In this document: in pieces, positions 26,317 to 34,314 of the stretch
How positions within the stretch are numbered: the stretch's first letter is position 1
Layout: each line of letters opens with the position of its first letter
Source of the DNA: Myxococcaceae bacterium
GTDB lineage: Bacteria > Myxococcota > Myxococcia > Myxococcales > Myxococcaceae
Direction: 5' to 3'
DNA: 38,842 nucleotides
Assembly: GCA_017881345.1 (NCBI GenBank)
Contig: JADGQZ010000296.1
Location: 1 to 38,842, forward strand
Translations under genes and position numbers: made by a program
The notes under the pieces: model-generated
Seen by the model: only the letters and a program-made list of their open reading frames with translations
Databases searched by the model: none
Told to the model about the DNA's origin: nothing

Positions 26317-27512
26317 GCCGGTTGGGAGTCTGTTTTGTCGGGGCGGGTGGAGCCGTGGCCAGCACGGTCATTGCTGGAATCACCCTGATGAAGAAGGGGC
26401 TTGCCCCCCGCATCGGGATGGTGACCGAGACCGATCTCCGGCAGACGCTCTCCTGCGCGCCGCTGGATAGCATGGTCTTCGGCGGGTGGGACCTCCGGGA
26501 CGAGAACATCTACGAGGCCGCGATCCGGGAACGGATCGTGCCCGAGAACCTCCTCAAGAAGGTCGAGCCGGAGCTCCGCGCCATCAAGCCGTGGCCGGGC
26601 GTGGTCTCGCCGCGCTTCCTCGGGAGCCGCGAGGGGACCAACGTGGTCACCGCGAACTCGCACCGCGAGGAGCTGGAGATCCTCTCGCGCAACGTGAAGG
26701 ACTTCAAGGCGACCAACAAGCTCGACCGGGTGATCATCGTCAACCTCGCGTCGACGGAACGTCACGCCCAGGTCTCGGACGTGCACCGGACGGTGGCCGC
26801 CTTCGAGGCGGGGCTACAGAAGAACGACGAGCGCATCAGCCCGGCGATGAAGTACCTCTACCTGGCCTGCAAGCTCGGAGCTCCCCACGTCAACTTCACG
26901 CCGAGCCTGAGCAAGATCCCTGCGCTCGAGGCGCTCGCCGAGAGCTCGGGCATTCCCATCGCCGGCGAGGACGGCAAGACGGGGCAGACGCTGCTCAAGA
27001 CCGCGCTCGCTCCGGCCTTCCAGGTGCGGCAGCTCCGGGTGGACGGCTGGTTCTCCACCAACATCCTCGGCAACAACGACGGCAAGGTGCTGGACGACCC
27101 GGAGAGCAACAAGACCAAGGTCGCGAGCAAGCTCTCGGTCCTGGACGAGATTCTGGGCTACGAGGTCCCCGACCACCAGGTCCACATCAACTACTACCGC
27201 CCGCGCGGGGACGAGAAGGAGGCCTGGGACAACATCGACGTGTCCGGCTTCCTCGGCGAGCGGATGCAGATCAAGATCAACTTCCTCTGCAAGGACTCCA
27301 TCCTCGCCGCCCCGCTGGTGATCGACCTGGTGCGGCTCATCGACGTCGCCCATCGCTGCGGCGAGCGCGGCATCCAGCGTCAGCTGTCGCTGTTCTTCAA
27401 GGCGCCCTACCACCGCGAGGGTGAGCGCGCGGTGAACGACCTCTTCAAGCAGAACGCACTCCTCCAGGAGTGGGTGGAGAAGGTCGCCCGTCGCCTTCGC
27501 GCGGCGGTCTAG
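26313..27512 (+). CDS. ino1: myo-Inositol-3-phosphate synthase
   Basis: 399 residues. The NAD-binding loop GAGGAVAST is at residues 10-18, and the domain that closes over glucose 6-phosphate contains GEDGKTGQTLLKT and the family hallmark GWFSTNILGNNDGKVL. Further catalytic-region matches are HINYYRPRGDEKEAWDNID and the Ca-terminal segment FLCKDSILAAPLVIDLVRL. The enzyme converts glucose 6-phosphate to 1D-myo-inositol 3-phosphate through NAD-dependent oxidation, cyclisation and reduction. GGAG six bases upstream and a 4-bp overlap with the GH3 stop define the start. Its stop shares one base with the next GTG. Inositol synthase inside an operon with an aminotransferase and dehydrogenases points to a dedicated cyclitol product rather than general phosphatidylinositol supply. 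Confidence 0.94.
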   Translation: MSRLGVCFVGAGGAVASTVIAGITLMKKGLAPRIGMVTETDLRQTLSCAPLDSMVFGGWDLRDENIYEAAIRERIVPENLLKKVEPELRAIKPWPGVVSPRFLGSREGTNVVTANSHREELEILSRNVKDFKATNKLDRVIIVNLASTERHAQVSDVHRTVAAFEAGLQKNDERISPAMKYLYLACKLGAPHVNFTPSLSKIPALEALAESSGIPIAGEDGKTGQTLLKTALAPAFQVRQLRVDGWFSTNILGNNDGKVLDDPESNKTKVASKLSVLDEILGYEVPDHQVHINYYRPRGDEKEAWDNIDVSGFLGERMQIKINFLCKDSILAAPLVIDLVRLIDVAHRCGERGIQRQLSLFFKAPYHREGERAVNDLFKQNALLQEWVEKVARRLRAAV

Positions 27513-28783
27513 TGGTACCGGCGGGTGCGCACGTCCGGTGGCCGGTCCTCGGCCCGGACGAGCGACAGGCGGTGCTGGGAGTGCTCGAGCGGGGCATCCT
27601 CTCGGGCCAGCTCGCCCCCGAGGTCCGCGGGCTCGAGCGCGAGTTCGCCTCCTTCGCCGGCGCGCGCTACTGCCTGGCCACCAACAGCGGAACCTCGGCG
27701 CTCCATCTGGCGCTGCTGGGCGCAGGCGTGCGCGCCGGCGACGAGGTCATCGTCCCGGCCCTCACCTTCGTGGCGACGGCCATGGCGGTGCTCCACCAGG
27801 GCGCGGTGCCGGTGTTCGTCGACGTGGAGCCCCGGACGTTCGGGATGGACCCGGAGCGGGTGGAGGCGGCGATCGGCCCGCGCACCCGGGCGGTGGTCCC
27901 CGTCCACCTCCACGGCGTGCCGTGCGACCTGCAGCCCATCGCGGACATCGCCGCCCGGCGCGGTCTTCTGCTCATCGAGGACTCGGCGCAGGCGATCGGC
28001 GCCCGGTACCGGGGCCGCTTCGCCGGCACGGTGGGCCTGGCGGGCTGCTACAGCCTGCAGTCCTCCAAGAGCATGGCCTGCGGTGAGGGCGGGCTCCTGG
28101 TCACCGACGACGAGGCCGTCTTCCGCCGGGCCCACGCCGCGCGGATGTTCGGGGAGGACAGCCGCCCCGAGGACGAGGCGAGCTACGACCTGACCCACCC
28201 GCTGGATGGAAACCGGGCCTACGACTCGGCCGCCGTCGGATGGAACTACCGCACCAGCGAGCTGGCGGCGGCGCTGGCCAGGACGCAGCTCCGGCGGCTG
28301 CCGCACTGGAACGAGAACGCGCTCGCCAATGCCGAGCTCCTGAGCCGGCGGCTGCGCGACCTCCCCGGCGTGACGCCTCCGGAGGTCCCGGCGGACGTCG
28401 TGCCCTCGTTCCACAAGTACCGGGTCCAGCTCGACGCGACGAAGCTCGGGGTGGATGCTCCGCCGCGGACGGTCCGGGACGCGATGGTGAAGGCGCTCCG
28501 GGCCGAAGGCTGCGAGGTCGTGCTCTGGCAGACGCGACCGGTGCCCGGGCAGACGCTCTTCCAGCGGCTGGACGCCGAGTCCGCCGGCCGACCGGGGCGG
28601 GTCAGCTACGCGCTCGACCAGTTTCCCGTGACCCAGTCCATCGTGGATCGCTCACTCTGCCTCTTCTCCCAGACGTACCCCATCGCGCCGCAGCCGCGGG
28701 CTCTGGTCGAGGCGTACGCCGAGGCGTTCACCCGGGTCTGGAAGCGCCTCCCCGAGCTGCTCTCGAGGCCGAGGGCGGGATGA
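27512..28783 (+). CDS. DegT/DnrJ/EryC1/StrS family PLP aminotransferase
   Basis: 423 residues of the sugar/cyclitol aminotransferase class (VI). ATNSGTSALHLALLGAG (PLP phosphate loop), the Asp of IEDSAQAIGARY, and the Schiff-base Lys186 in YSLQSSKSMACGEGG are all present, and WNYRTSELAAALARTQL is the typical later signature. The Q-x-S-K-x-M-x-x-GEGG form around the lysine resembles scyllo-inosose and AHBA-type members more than typical NDP-sugar aminotransferases, in my memory of the family. It would transaminate a keto-cyclitol or keto-sugar, usually with Glu or Gln as donor. The GTG at 27512 shares a base with the upstream stop (TAGTG); the end overlaps the next ATG (ATGA). Confidence 0.9.
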   Translation: MVPAGAHVRWPVLGPDERQAVLGVLERGILSGQLAPEVRGLEREFASFAGARYCLATNSGTSALHLALLGAGVRAGDEVIVPALTFVATAMAVLHQGAVPVFVDVEPRTFGMDPERVEAAIGPRTRAVVPVHLHGVPCDLQPIADIAARRGLLLIEDSAQAIGARYRGRFAGTVGLAGCYSLQSSKSMACGEGGLLVTDDEAVFRRAHAARMFGEDSRPEDEASYDLTHPLDGNRAYDSAAVGWNYRTSELAAALARTQLRRLPHWNENALANAELLSRRLRDLPGVTPPEVPADVVPSFHKYRVQLDATKLGVDAPPRTVRDAMVKALRAEGCEVVLWQTRPVPGQTLFQRLDAESAGRPGRVSYALDQFPVTQSIVDRSLCLFSQTYPIAPQPRALVEAYAEAFTRVWKRLPELLSRPRAG

Positions 28784-29766
28784 GCGGGGAGCGCCGGGCG
28801 CTCCTCTCGCGGCCGCTCGTCCGCCTCGCGAGCGCGGTCGTCGCCACGGGAGTGCTCGGACTCGCGCTCTGGGCGGCCGGCCTCAAGGCAGTGCTCAGCG
28901 ACATCGGGACCGCCGTGCACGTGCTGCCGACGCTCGCGGGGCTCGAGGCGGTGATGGTGGCCTGCAGCACGGTCGCCCTCCGGACCCTGTACGGCGCGAC
29001 CGGGTCGGTGGTCCCACTCCGGGAGTGGCTCCGCGTCGGCGCCGCCGGTTACGCGGTGGGGCTCGTGCTGCCGATGGGTCGGAGCTCGGGGGAGGCGGTC
29101 CGCGCGGTGATCCTCGGCCGGATCGTCGGCGGAGCGCGGGCCGCGGTGGCCGCGGTGCAGATGCAGGCCGTGACGCTGCTCTCCACCGCGGTGTTCGCCC
29201 TGCCGATCCTCGTGGCGACGCTGGTGTACCTCCCGCCAGGACTGATGGCCGGCTTCATCGTCCTGAACACGGTCATCACCGCCAGCGTCGGCCTGGCCCT
29301 GCTCGTCCTCCGGCAGCGCGCGAGCCCGGGCCGCCGGCTGGGTGGGCTCTTCAAGCGGCTCGAGCCCTTCGGGGCCGCCTTCGACGCCGCGACCGGCGCC
29401 TCGCGGGGCGAGCTCGTGAAGTCCCTGGCGTGGGAGACCGGAGGCCGCGTCACCCAGGTCGTGCAGTGCGCGGTGGTGCTCTCGGCCTTCGGCCAGCCCT
29501 CGGGTCTCCTGAGGGACATGGCAACCCGGGGAGCGCTGATGGTGGGCAGTGCCATCGGAGACATCCTGCCCGGCCAGTTCGGCGCCACCGAGGCCACGCT
29601 GGTGGCAGGCGCGGCGGCGCTCGGGCTCACCACGGCCAGCGCGGCCTCGCTCGCCCTCTTGATCCACGGGGCGCAGATCGTGCTGGGGCTCCTCTGCGCG
29701 GCGCTCTCCTTCTTGCTGCCCGGAGGCCGCCGGGCCGCCCTCGGCGAGCCGGAGGCGGCGCCGTGA
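28780..29766 (+). CDS. AglD/LPG-synthase-type (UPF0104) membrane protein, putative flippase
   Basis: 328 residues with about seven to eight hydrophobic helices and no soluble catalytic domain. It corresponds to the lysylphosphatidylglycerol synthase transmembrane domain family. The conserved segments GLVLPMGRSSGEAVRAVILGR in two parts (GLVLPMGRSSGEA, RAVILGR) and the late IGDILPGQFGATEATLV match the two P-x-G-containing re-entrant elements of that family. Homologues are linked to lipid flipping or to acting on polyprenyl and amino lipids; the exact activity here is unknown. GAGGG before the ATG and the ATGA overlap show coupling to the aminotransferase. In this operon, translocation of a lipid-linked product is the plausible role. 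Confidence 0.8.
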   Translation: MSGERRALLSRPLVRLASAVVATGVLGLALWAAGLKAVLSDIGTAVHVLPTLAGLEAVMVACSTVALRTLYGATGSVVPLREWLRVGAAGYAVGLVLPMGRSSGEAVRAVILGRIVGGARAAVAAVQMQAVTLLSTAVFALPILVATLVYLPPGLMAGFIVLNTVITASVGLALLVLRQRASPGRRLGGLFKRLEPFGAAFDAATGASRGELVKSLAWETGGRVTQVVQCAVVLSAFGQPSGLLRDMATRGALMVGSAIGDILPGQFGATEATLVAGAAALGLTTASAASLALLIHGAQIVLGLLCAALSFLLPGGRRAALGEPEAAP

Positions 29767-29776
29767 GCTTCCGGGC

Positions 29777-30691
29777 ATGGCGCTGATCCCCCGGATCCTG
29801 GTCGGCACCTCCCGCCTGGGCAGCGTCTTCCCGGACGCGCTGGCCCGAGGATCGGTGCGCGACGCCGAGCTCCGCCTCCTCGACGCGCTGGTGGCAGAAG
29901 GTTGCACCGGCTTCGACCTCGCGGCGTCGTACCAGCTCGGCGGGACCGAGCGAATCTTCGGAAGGTGGATGGCCTCGCGGCGGCACCGGGACCGGCTCTT
30001 CCTCGTCGGCAAGGGCGGCCACCCCTACCCCGGCATCCGTCCCAACCGCCTCACCGCGGGCGCGCTGTCGGCGGACCTGGACGCGAGTCTCCGCCGCCTC
30101 GGCACCGACCGGCTCGACCTCTACCTCCTCCACCGGGACTTCCCGGGCGCCCCGCTCGAGCCCATGGTGGAGACGCTCGCCGCCGCCGTGCGCGCGGGGA
30201 AGATCCAGGGCTGGGGCGTGTCCAACTGGACCGTCCCGCGCATCGAGGCGCTCCAGACGGTGGCCCGGCAGGCGGGGCTTCCCTCGATGGCCGCGAGCAG
30301 CCCACACTTCTCGGTCGTGGACTGGGTCCAGCCGCCATGGAGTGGGTCGGTGAGCATCGCCGGGCCGGCGAACCGGGAGGCGCGGGCGTTCCACGCTCGG
30401 ACCGGGCTGCACGTGCTCGCCTGGGCCCCGCTCGGAGCCGGCTTCTTGACCTCGGACCGCACCGACGGCACCTACGGCAGCCCGGCCAACGTCGCCCGGC
30501 GGGAGCGGGTCCGTGCCCTGGCCGCCGCGCGCGGCTGCAGCCCGGCCCAGGTCGCGCTGGCCTACTGCTTCAGCCAGCCCTTCCCGGTGTCGGCGGTGGT
30601 CGCCACGCGCACGGCGGAGAAGATGCGCCGGAACCTCGAGGCGACCGCGATGCGACTGTCGGCTGCCGAGGTGCAGGCGCTGGAGGCGTGA
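29777..30691 (+). CDS. Aldo/keto reductase
   Basis: 304 residues forming a TIM-barrel oxidoreductase. The catalytic tetrad is intact: Asp47 (FDLAAS), Tyr52, Lys79 (LVGKGGH) and His119 (LYLLHRD). The C-terminal NADP(H)-binding region SAVVATRTAEKMRRNLEA is also recognisable. It would reduce a ketone or aldehyde, or oxidise the matching alcohol, in the cytoplasm. It starts 10 bp after the flippase-like gene and ends 10 bp before the GMC dehydrogenase. In this operon it could set the stereochemistry of a keto-cyclitol, but the substrate is not visible from sequence. Confidence 0.9.
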   Translation: MALIPRILVGTSRLGSVFPDALARGSVRDAELRLLDALVAEGCTGFDLAASYQLGGTERIFGRWMASRRHRDRLFLVGKGGHPYPGIRPNRLTAGALSADLDASLRRLGTDRLDLYLLHRDFPGAPLEPMVETLAAAVRAGKIQGWGVSNWTVPRIEALQTVARQAGLPSMAASSPHFSVVDWVQPPWSGSVSIAGPANREARAFHARTGLHVLAWAPLGAGFLTSDRTDGTYGSPANVARRERVRALAAARGCSPAQVALAYCFSQPFPVSAVVATRTAEKMRRNLEATAMRLSAAEVQALEA

Positions 30692-30701
30692 GGACGGACC
30701 G

Positions 30702-32381
30702 ATGGAGCTGATCGAGCGCGCAGAGGAATGGGACGCCATCGTGGTCGGCTCCGGAGCCACCGGGGGCGTCGCGGCGATGAAGCTCGCGACGGCCGGCCTC
30801 CGGGTCCTGGTGCTCGAGGCCGGCGGACCGATCCACGGACGCGGCGATCACGGATCGTTCTTCACCAACGGGGTGAAGCAGCTGTACCGGCACCTGGTCT
30901 CCCACCGGCAGGAGGTCCAGAAGAGCCACCCCACCTACTGGGCCACCAACCCCGACTTCTTCGTCGACGACGTGGACAACCCGTACTCCACGCCGCCGGA
31001 CAAGCCGTTCCGGTGGATCCGCAGCCGGCGAGTCGGCGGTCGCTCGCTGGTCTGGGACGCGGTCACGCCCCGGTTCTCGGACTTCGACTTCAAGGCGGCG
31101 AGCCGGGACGGCTTCGGGCCAGACTGGCCGCTCACCCACGCCGATCTCGCCCCTCACTACGCCGAGCTGGAGCGCTTCCTCGGCGTGCACGGATCGCGGG
31201 AGGGCTTGCCGCAGCTCCCCGACGGCGAGTTCCGCGATCCGCGCCCGATGACGCCCGCCGAGCGGGTGTTCAAGGAACGGGTGGAGCGGGTCTTCCCCGA
31301 GCGACGGGTCATCATCTCCCGGGGGCTGTTCGCGGGCCGTCCCCCCGACCCGGGCCAGGCGCACTCGCGCATCTCGAGCACCGCGACCACGCTCCGGGCG
31401 GCAGAGGAGACCGGCCTGCTCACCCTGCGAAGCCACGCCGCGGTGGCCCGGGTGCTGGTGGACCGGGACGGCAGGCGGGCCACCGGGGTGGAGTTCGTGG
31501 ACACCCTCACCGGGAAGACCGATGGCGCCCGGGCGAAGGTGGTCTTCCTCTGCGCCTCCACGCTGGAGAGCGTGCGCATCCTCATGAACTCGACCAGCAG
31601 CGCGCACCCGGGAGGGATCGGCGCGTCGTCGGGCGTGCTCGGGCGCTACGTGATGGACCACAGCGCGGGCAACGTCTACTTCTACCTGCCAGGCGTGCCC
31701 GACACCGGGGGACCGTACGCGCTGCTCGGCAGCGACAGCATCATGATTCCCCGCTACCAGAACCTCGGCGACGCCCGGGAGCCGTACCTCCGCGGCTTCG
31801 GGCTCTGGGGTGGAATCCAGCGGCTCCCGGTCCCGGCCTTTCTACAGAAACACCGGGGCGTGGCGTGGGGCTTCCTCTGTGCGCGCTCCGAGACGCTCCC
31901 CCACCGTGACAACCGGATCGAGCTCGACCCCGTGCTCAAGGACGCCTGGGGCATCCCCGCGGCACACATCGTCTGCGAGTGGAAGGACGAGGACCTGGCG
32001 CTGGCCGCCGCCGGGCGTCAGGCGGCGCGGGAGATCGTCGAGGCAGGCGGCGGGGTGTGCACCGAGGTGACGGAGCTCTTCCACACCCCGGGCGTCACCC
32101 GTCACATCCGCAAGATGCAGAAGGAGTGGACGCTCTCCACGCCGGGGATGTTCGTCCACGAGGTCGGTGGCGCACGGATGGGGACCGATCCGCGCAGCTC
32201 GGTGCTCGACGCCCACGCCCGCGCCTGGGACGTTCCGAACCTCTACGTCACCGACGGCGCCTGCTGGCCGACCTCGGGATGGCAGAACCCGACGCTCACC
32301 GAGATGGCGGTCACTGCTCGATCGTGCGAGCACGCCGCCCAGCAGCTGCGGCGGGAGGGCTCGCTGGCCAGGGCCGGATGA
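30702..32381 (+). CDS. GMC oxidoreductase, sugar/polyol dehydrogenase type
   Basis: 559 residues. The FAD motif AIVVGSGATGGVAAMKLATA lies at ~12-31 with the terminal acidic residue in VLVLEAGG. VGGRSLVWDAVTPRFSDFDF is the second FAD-contact region, and WPLTHADLAPHYAELERFLG is typical of the gluconate/fructose/pyranose-oxidising branch. The active-site pair is His486 (HEVGGARMG) and Asn529 (WQNPTLTEMA). This branch oxidises a secondary alcohol on sugars or polyols, so a cyclitol hydroxyl is a reasonable substrate here. GAGGAC before the ATG supports the start. It is the last gene of the six-gene operon and its 3' end overlaps the convergent glycosyltransferase by 71 bp. Confidence 0.88.
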   Translation: MELIERAEEWDAIVVGSGATGGVAAMKLATAGLRVLVLEAGGPIHGRGDHGSFFTNGVKQLYRHLVSHRQEVQKSHPTYWATNPDFFVDDVDNPYSTPPDKPFRWIRSRRVGGRSLVWDAVTPRFSDFDFKAASRDGFGPDWPLTHADLAPHYAELERFLGVHGSREGLPQLPDGEFRDPRPMTPAERVFKERVERVFPERRVIISRGLFAGRPPDPGQAHSRISSTATTLRAAEETGLLTLRSHAAVARVLVDRDGRRATGVEFVDTLTGKTDGARAKVVFLCASTLESVRILMNSTSSAHPGGIGASSGVLGRYVMDHSAGNVYFYLPGVPDTGGPYALLGSDSIMIPRYQNLGDAREPYLRGFGLWGGIQRLPVPAFLQKHRGVAWGFLCARSETLPHRDNRIELDPVLKDAWGIPAAHIVCEWKDEDLALAAAGRQAAREIVEAGGGVCTEVTELFHTPGVTRHIRKMQKEWTLSTPGMFVHEVGGARMGTDPRSSVLDAHARAWDVPNLYVTDGACWPTSGWQNPTLTEMAVTARSCEHAAQQLRREGSLARAG

Positions 32382-33900
32382 GCGCCGCGCGCGGAGCGAG
32401 CGTCCAGAACCGCGCCCGGAACGAGAGCAGGAACACCACCACGCTGGCGAGCGTGGTGAGTGCCCAGGGGGTGAAGAGGAACGCCGAGCGGGGCAGCATC
32501 AGCGCGAACTCGGGGGCGACCGAGGTCGCGATCGCCCACACCCACCAGCGCCGCCACTCGGGCGGGCAGCAGACCGCGAAGAAGGGCAGCGCGGTCATGA
32601 GGTACCACGACTGGAACTTGGGGCTGGCGAGCGTCACCATCGCCACGATGAAGGCCCCGGTGGCGAGCGCCAGCCGGTCCTCATCGAGATCGCGGAGGAG
32701 CCCGAGACCGAGCGGGATGATGGCCGCCAGGGCGATGAGCATCGCGAGCAGCTGCGCGCCCTGTGCCGCGCGGGTGCGAACGTCCTGCTGACGCGGGTCG
32801 AAGAGCTCGACCGGGGTGTTGGCCTTCGAGCCGGCGAGCCCGCCGGCGGCCGTCCCCACCACGTCGACCAGTGTGCCGCCGGGGACGAAGGTGTTGGTCC
32901 GCAGCCCCTGGAGCTGACCGAGCACGGTCTCCGGGCCCCGCCAGAACGGGGTGTAGAGAATGGTGGCGGTGGCGGCGAGTGTCAGCGCCACGACCAGCGC
33001 CCGGCGCACGCGGTCCGACCAGCCGCGGGTGCCGGAGAGCAGGAACCAGGGCGCGGCGAGTCCGAAGTTGAGCTTGGCCACCGTCGCCAGTGACCAGGTC
33101 ACCCCGGCCCCGATCGCGCGCGAGCGGCGGGCGAGCAAGAGCCCCACGGTGACCAGGAGCACACCGAGCAGGTCGGGGTGGAGCTGGCCGAGCCCCTCCA
33201 CCAGGAAGAGCGGGTTCAGCCACAGCATGGTGTGGAACATCGACCGGTTCGGGAACGCACGGACCGAGAGCTCGAGCACCGCCACCAGGGGGAGCAACCA
33301 CGCCAGCTTCAGGAACACCTCGGCGAGCCAGGGATTGCCGGCGCCAAAGGCGCTCGGCCACGAGGCCAGCAGTGTCAGCGGACCGTAGGGGCTCGGGCTC
33401 GACCGCCAGCGCTCGCCGATCCACCCGAACCACACGCTGTCCCGGTACGCGCTGGCCGTGGCGTAGACGTCCCTCCCCTGGCTGCTCAGCGAGGCCTGGG
33501 CAAAGAGGCTGAACACGTCGTTGCTGAGCAGCGGGAGCATCGGGACCACGGCCAGCAGGCCGAGGTACGCCAGACGACGCGGGCGCTCGGGTGGACGCGC
33601 CAGCATCCCGGCCCAGCCAATGACGGTCAGGGCCCACCCGGCGCAGAGCGCGACCAGCAGCAACGTCCCGACCGCCGCCGACGGGTAGTTCTGGTCGATC
33701 TTGGGGGAGCCCGTGGCGAGCCAGCGGGCCCAGGAGCAGAGGGTGACGATGCCCAGCCCGGCCAGCCAGCGGATCTCGTGGGAGCGGAGCGATTCACGCA
33801 GTCCGACCCGGCGCTCCTCCCACCGGTCAGCCAGGTGAAGGGCGCCGTCCCCGGTGAACGCCGGAGGATGGGCCTTGTCGACGCGCCAGAGCTGGGTCAC
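32311..33900 (-). CDS. Polytopic mannosyltransferase-like protein (GT87/MptB type)
   Basis: 529 residues with a ~45-residue cytoplasmic N-terminus and about twelve membrane helices. The LLSNDVFSLFAQASLSSQGRD loop carries the acidic residue expected of GT-C enzymes at the first exported loop; SPSPYGPLTLLASWP and GLGQLHPDLLGVLLVTVG follow, both typical of polyprenol-phosphate-mannose-dependent alpha-mannosyltransferases. KLNFGLAAPWFLLSG and LASPKFQSWYLMTALPF complete the pattern. It probably extends a lipid-linked glycan on the periplasmic side. The GTG at 33900 is chosen because it overlaps the stop of a 40-codon upstream ORF as GTGA. Confidence 0.83.
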   Translation of the reverse strand: MTQLWRVDKAHPPAFTGDGALHLADRWEERRVGLRESLRSHEIRWLAGLGIVTLCSWARWLATGSPKIDQNYPSAAVGTLLLVALCAGWALTVIGWAGMLARPPERPRRLAYLGLLAVVPMLPLLSNDVFSLFAQASLSSQGRDVYATASAYRDSVWFGWIGERWRSSPSPYGPLTLLASWPSAFGAGNPWLAEVFLKLAWLLPLVAVLELSVRAFPNRSMFHTMLWLNPLFLVEGLGQLHPDLLGVLLVTVGLLLARRSRAIGAGVTWSLATVAKLNFGLAAPWFLLSGTRGWSDRVRRALVVALTLAATATILYTPFWRGPETVLGQLQGLRTNTFVPGGTLVDVVGTAAGGLAGSKANTPVELFDPRQQDVRTRAAQGAQLLAMLIALAAIIPLGLGLLRDLDEDRLALATGAFIVAMVTLASPKFQSWYLMTALPFFAVCCPPEWRRWWVWAIATSVAPEFALMLPRSAFLFTPWALTTLASVVVFLLSFRARFWTLAPRAALIRPWPASPPAAAAGRRARTIEQ

Positions 33901-34019
33901 GCCTGAAAGCTGTACTCCGGCCGGAGCAGCGTCTCCTCGAACGCACGGCCTTCCGTCGTCTGCACGTCGGAGAGGGGCCCCGTGGCCCTCCTCGGCGGCG
34001 GCTGACTGAAGGCAGGCAT
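33897..34019 (-). CDS. Possible 40-residue leader or small protein coupled to the mannosyltransferase
   Basis: A 40-codon frame (begins MPAFSQPPPRRATGPLSD, ends LLRPEYSFQA) stops at TGA 33897-33899, overlapping the GTG of the glycosyltransferase by four bases. AAGGTG lies nine bases before its ATG. The peptide is soluble, Pro/Arg-rich and not recognisable. The exact overlap resembles the coupled junctions elsewhere in the window and argues for translation, but the length leaves chance possible. The remaining 34020-34314 shows no other gene. Confidence 0.45.
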   Translation of the reverse strand: MPAFSQPPPRRATGPLSDVQTTEGRAFEETLLRPEYSFQA

Positions 34020-34127
34020 GAAGCCGGGCACCTTAACGAGGTCCGGATGGAGATGCCACAGCGGAGAGGCCCCGCGAGCCAGCCCTCCGTGCAGTGGACG
34101 GAGGTTCCCTGCGAGGCCTGGTGAAGT

Positions 34128-34133
34128 GTTATA
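34128..34133 (-). promoter_or_regulatory. Possible -10 element (TATAAC) upstream of the mannosyltransferase unit
   Basis: TATAAC on the minus strand is the best -10-like hexamer in the 295-bp space 34020-34314 and points toward the 40-codon ORF about 110 bp downstream. No convincing -35 sequence sits 16-18 bp upstream, so support is weak. Confidence 0.22.
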
Positions 34134-34314
34134 CGCGCGGCGCGTTTCAGGGGTCCGGAGCACGCCCGCTCGTCCCTCGCAGCGGCGGTATCTTGCCGCT
34201 CCGCGAGAGCCCGGTAGCCCGTGCCGCCGGTGCGTCCAGCCCGACCCCGGAAGGTGCGGGGATGTGGCCTTGGTCGGCTCGCCGGGCCTGGTAGACTGAT
34301 CCACTCCCGACCCG

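Noticed and set aside
24736-32381. Aminoglycoside or NRPS/PKS natural-product cluster
   Set aside because: No carrier protein, condensation, ketosynthase, 2-deoxy-scyllo-inosose synthase or resistance gene is present; the set fits a lipid or cyclitol conjugate better.
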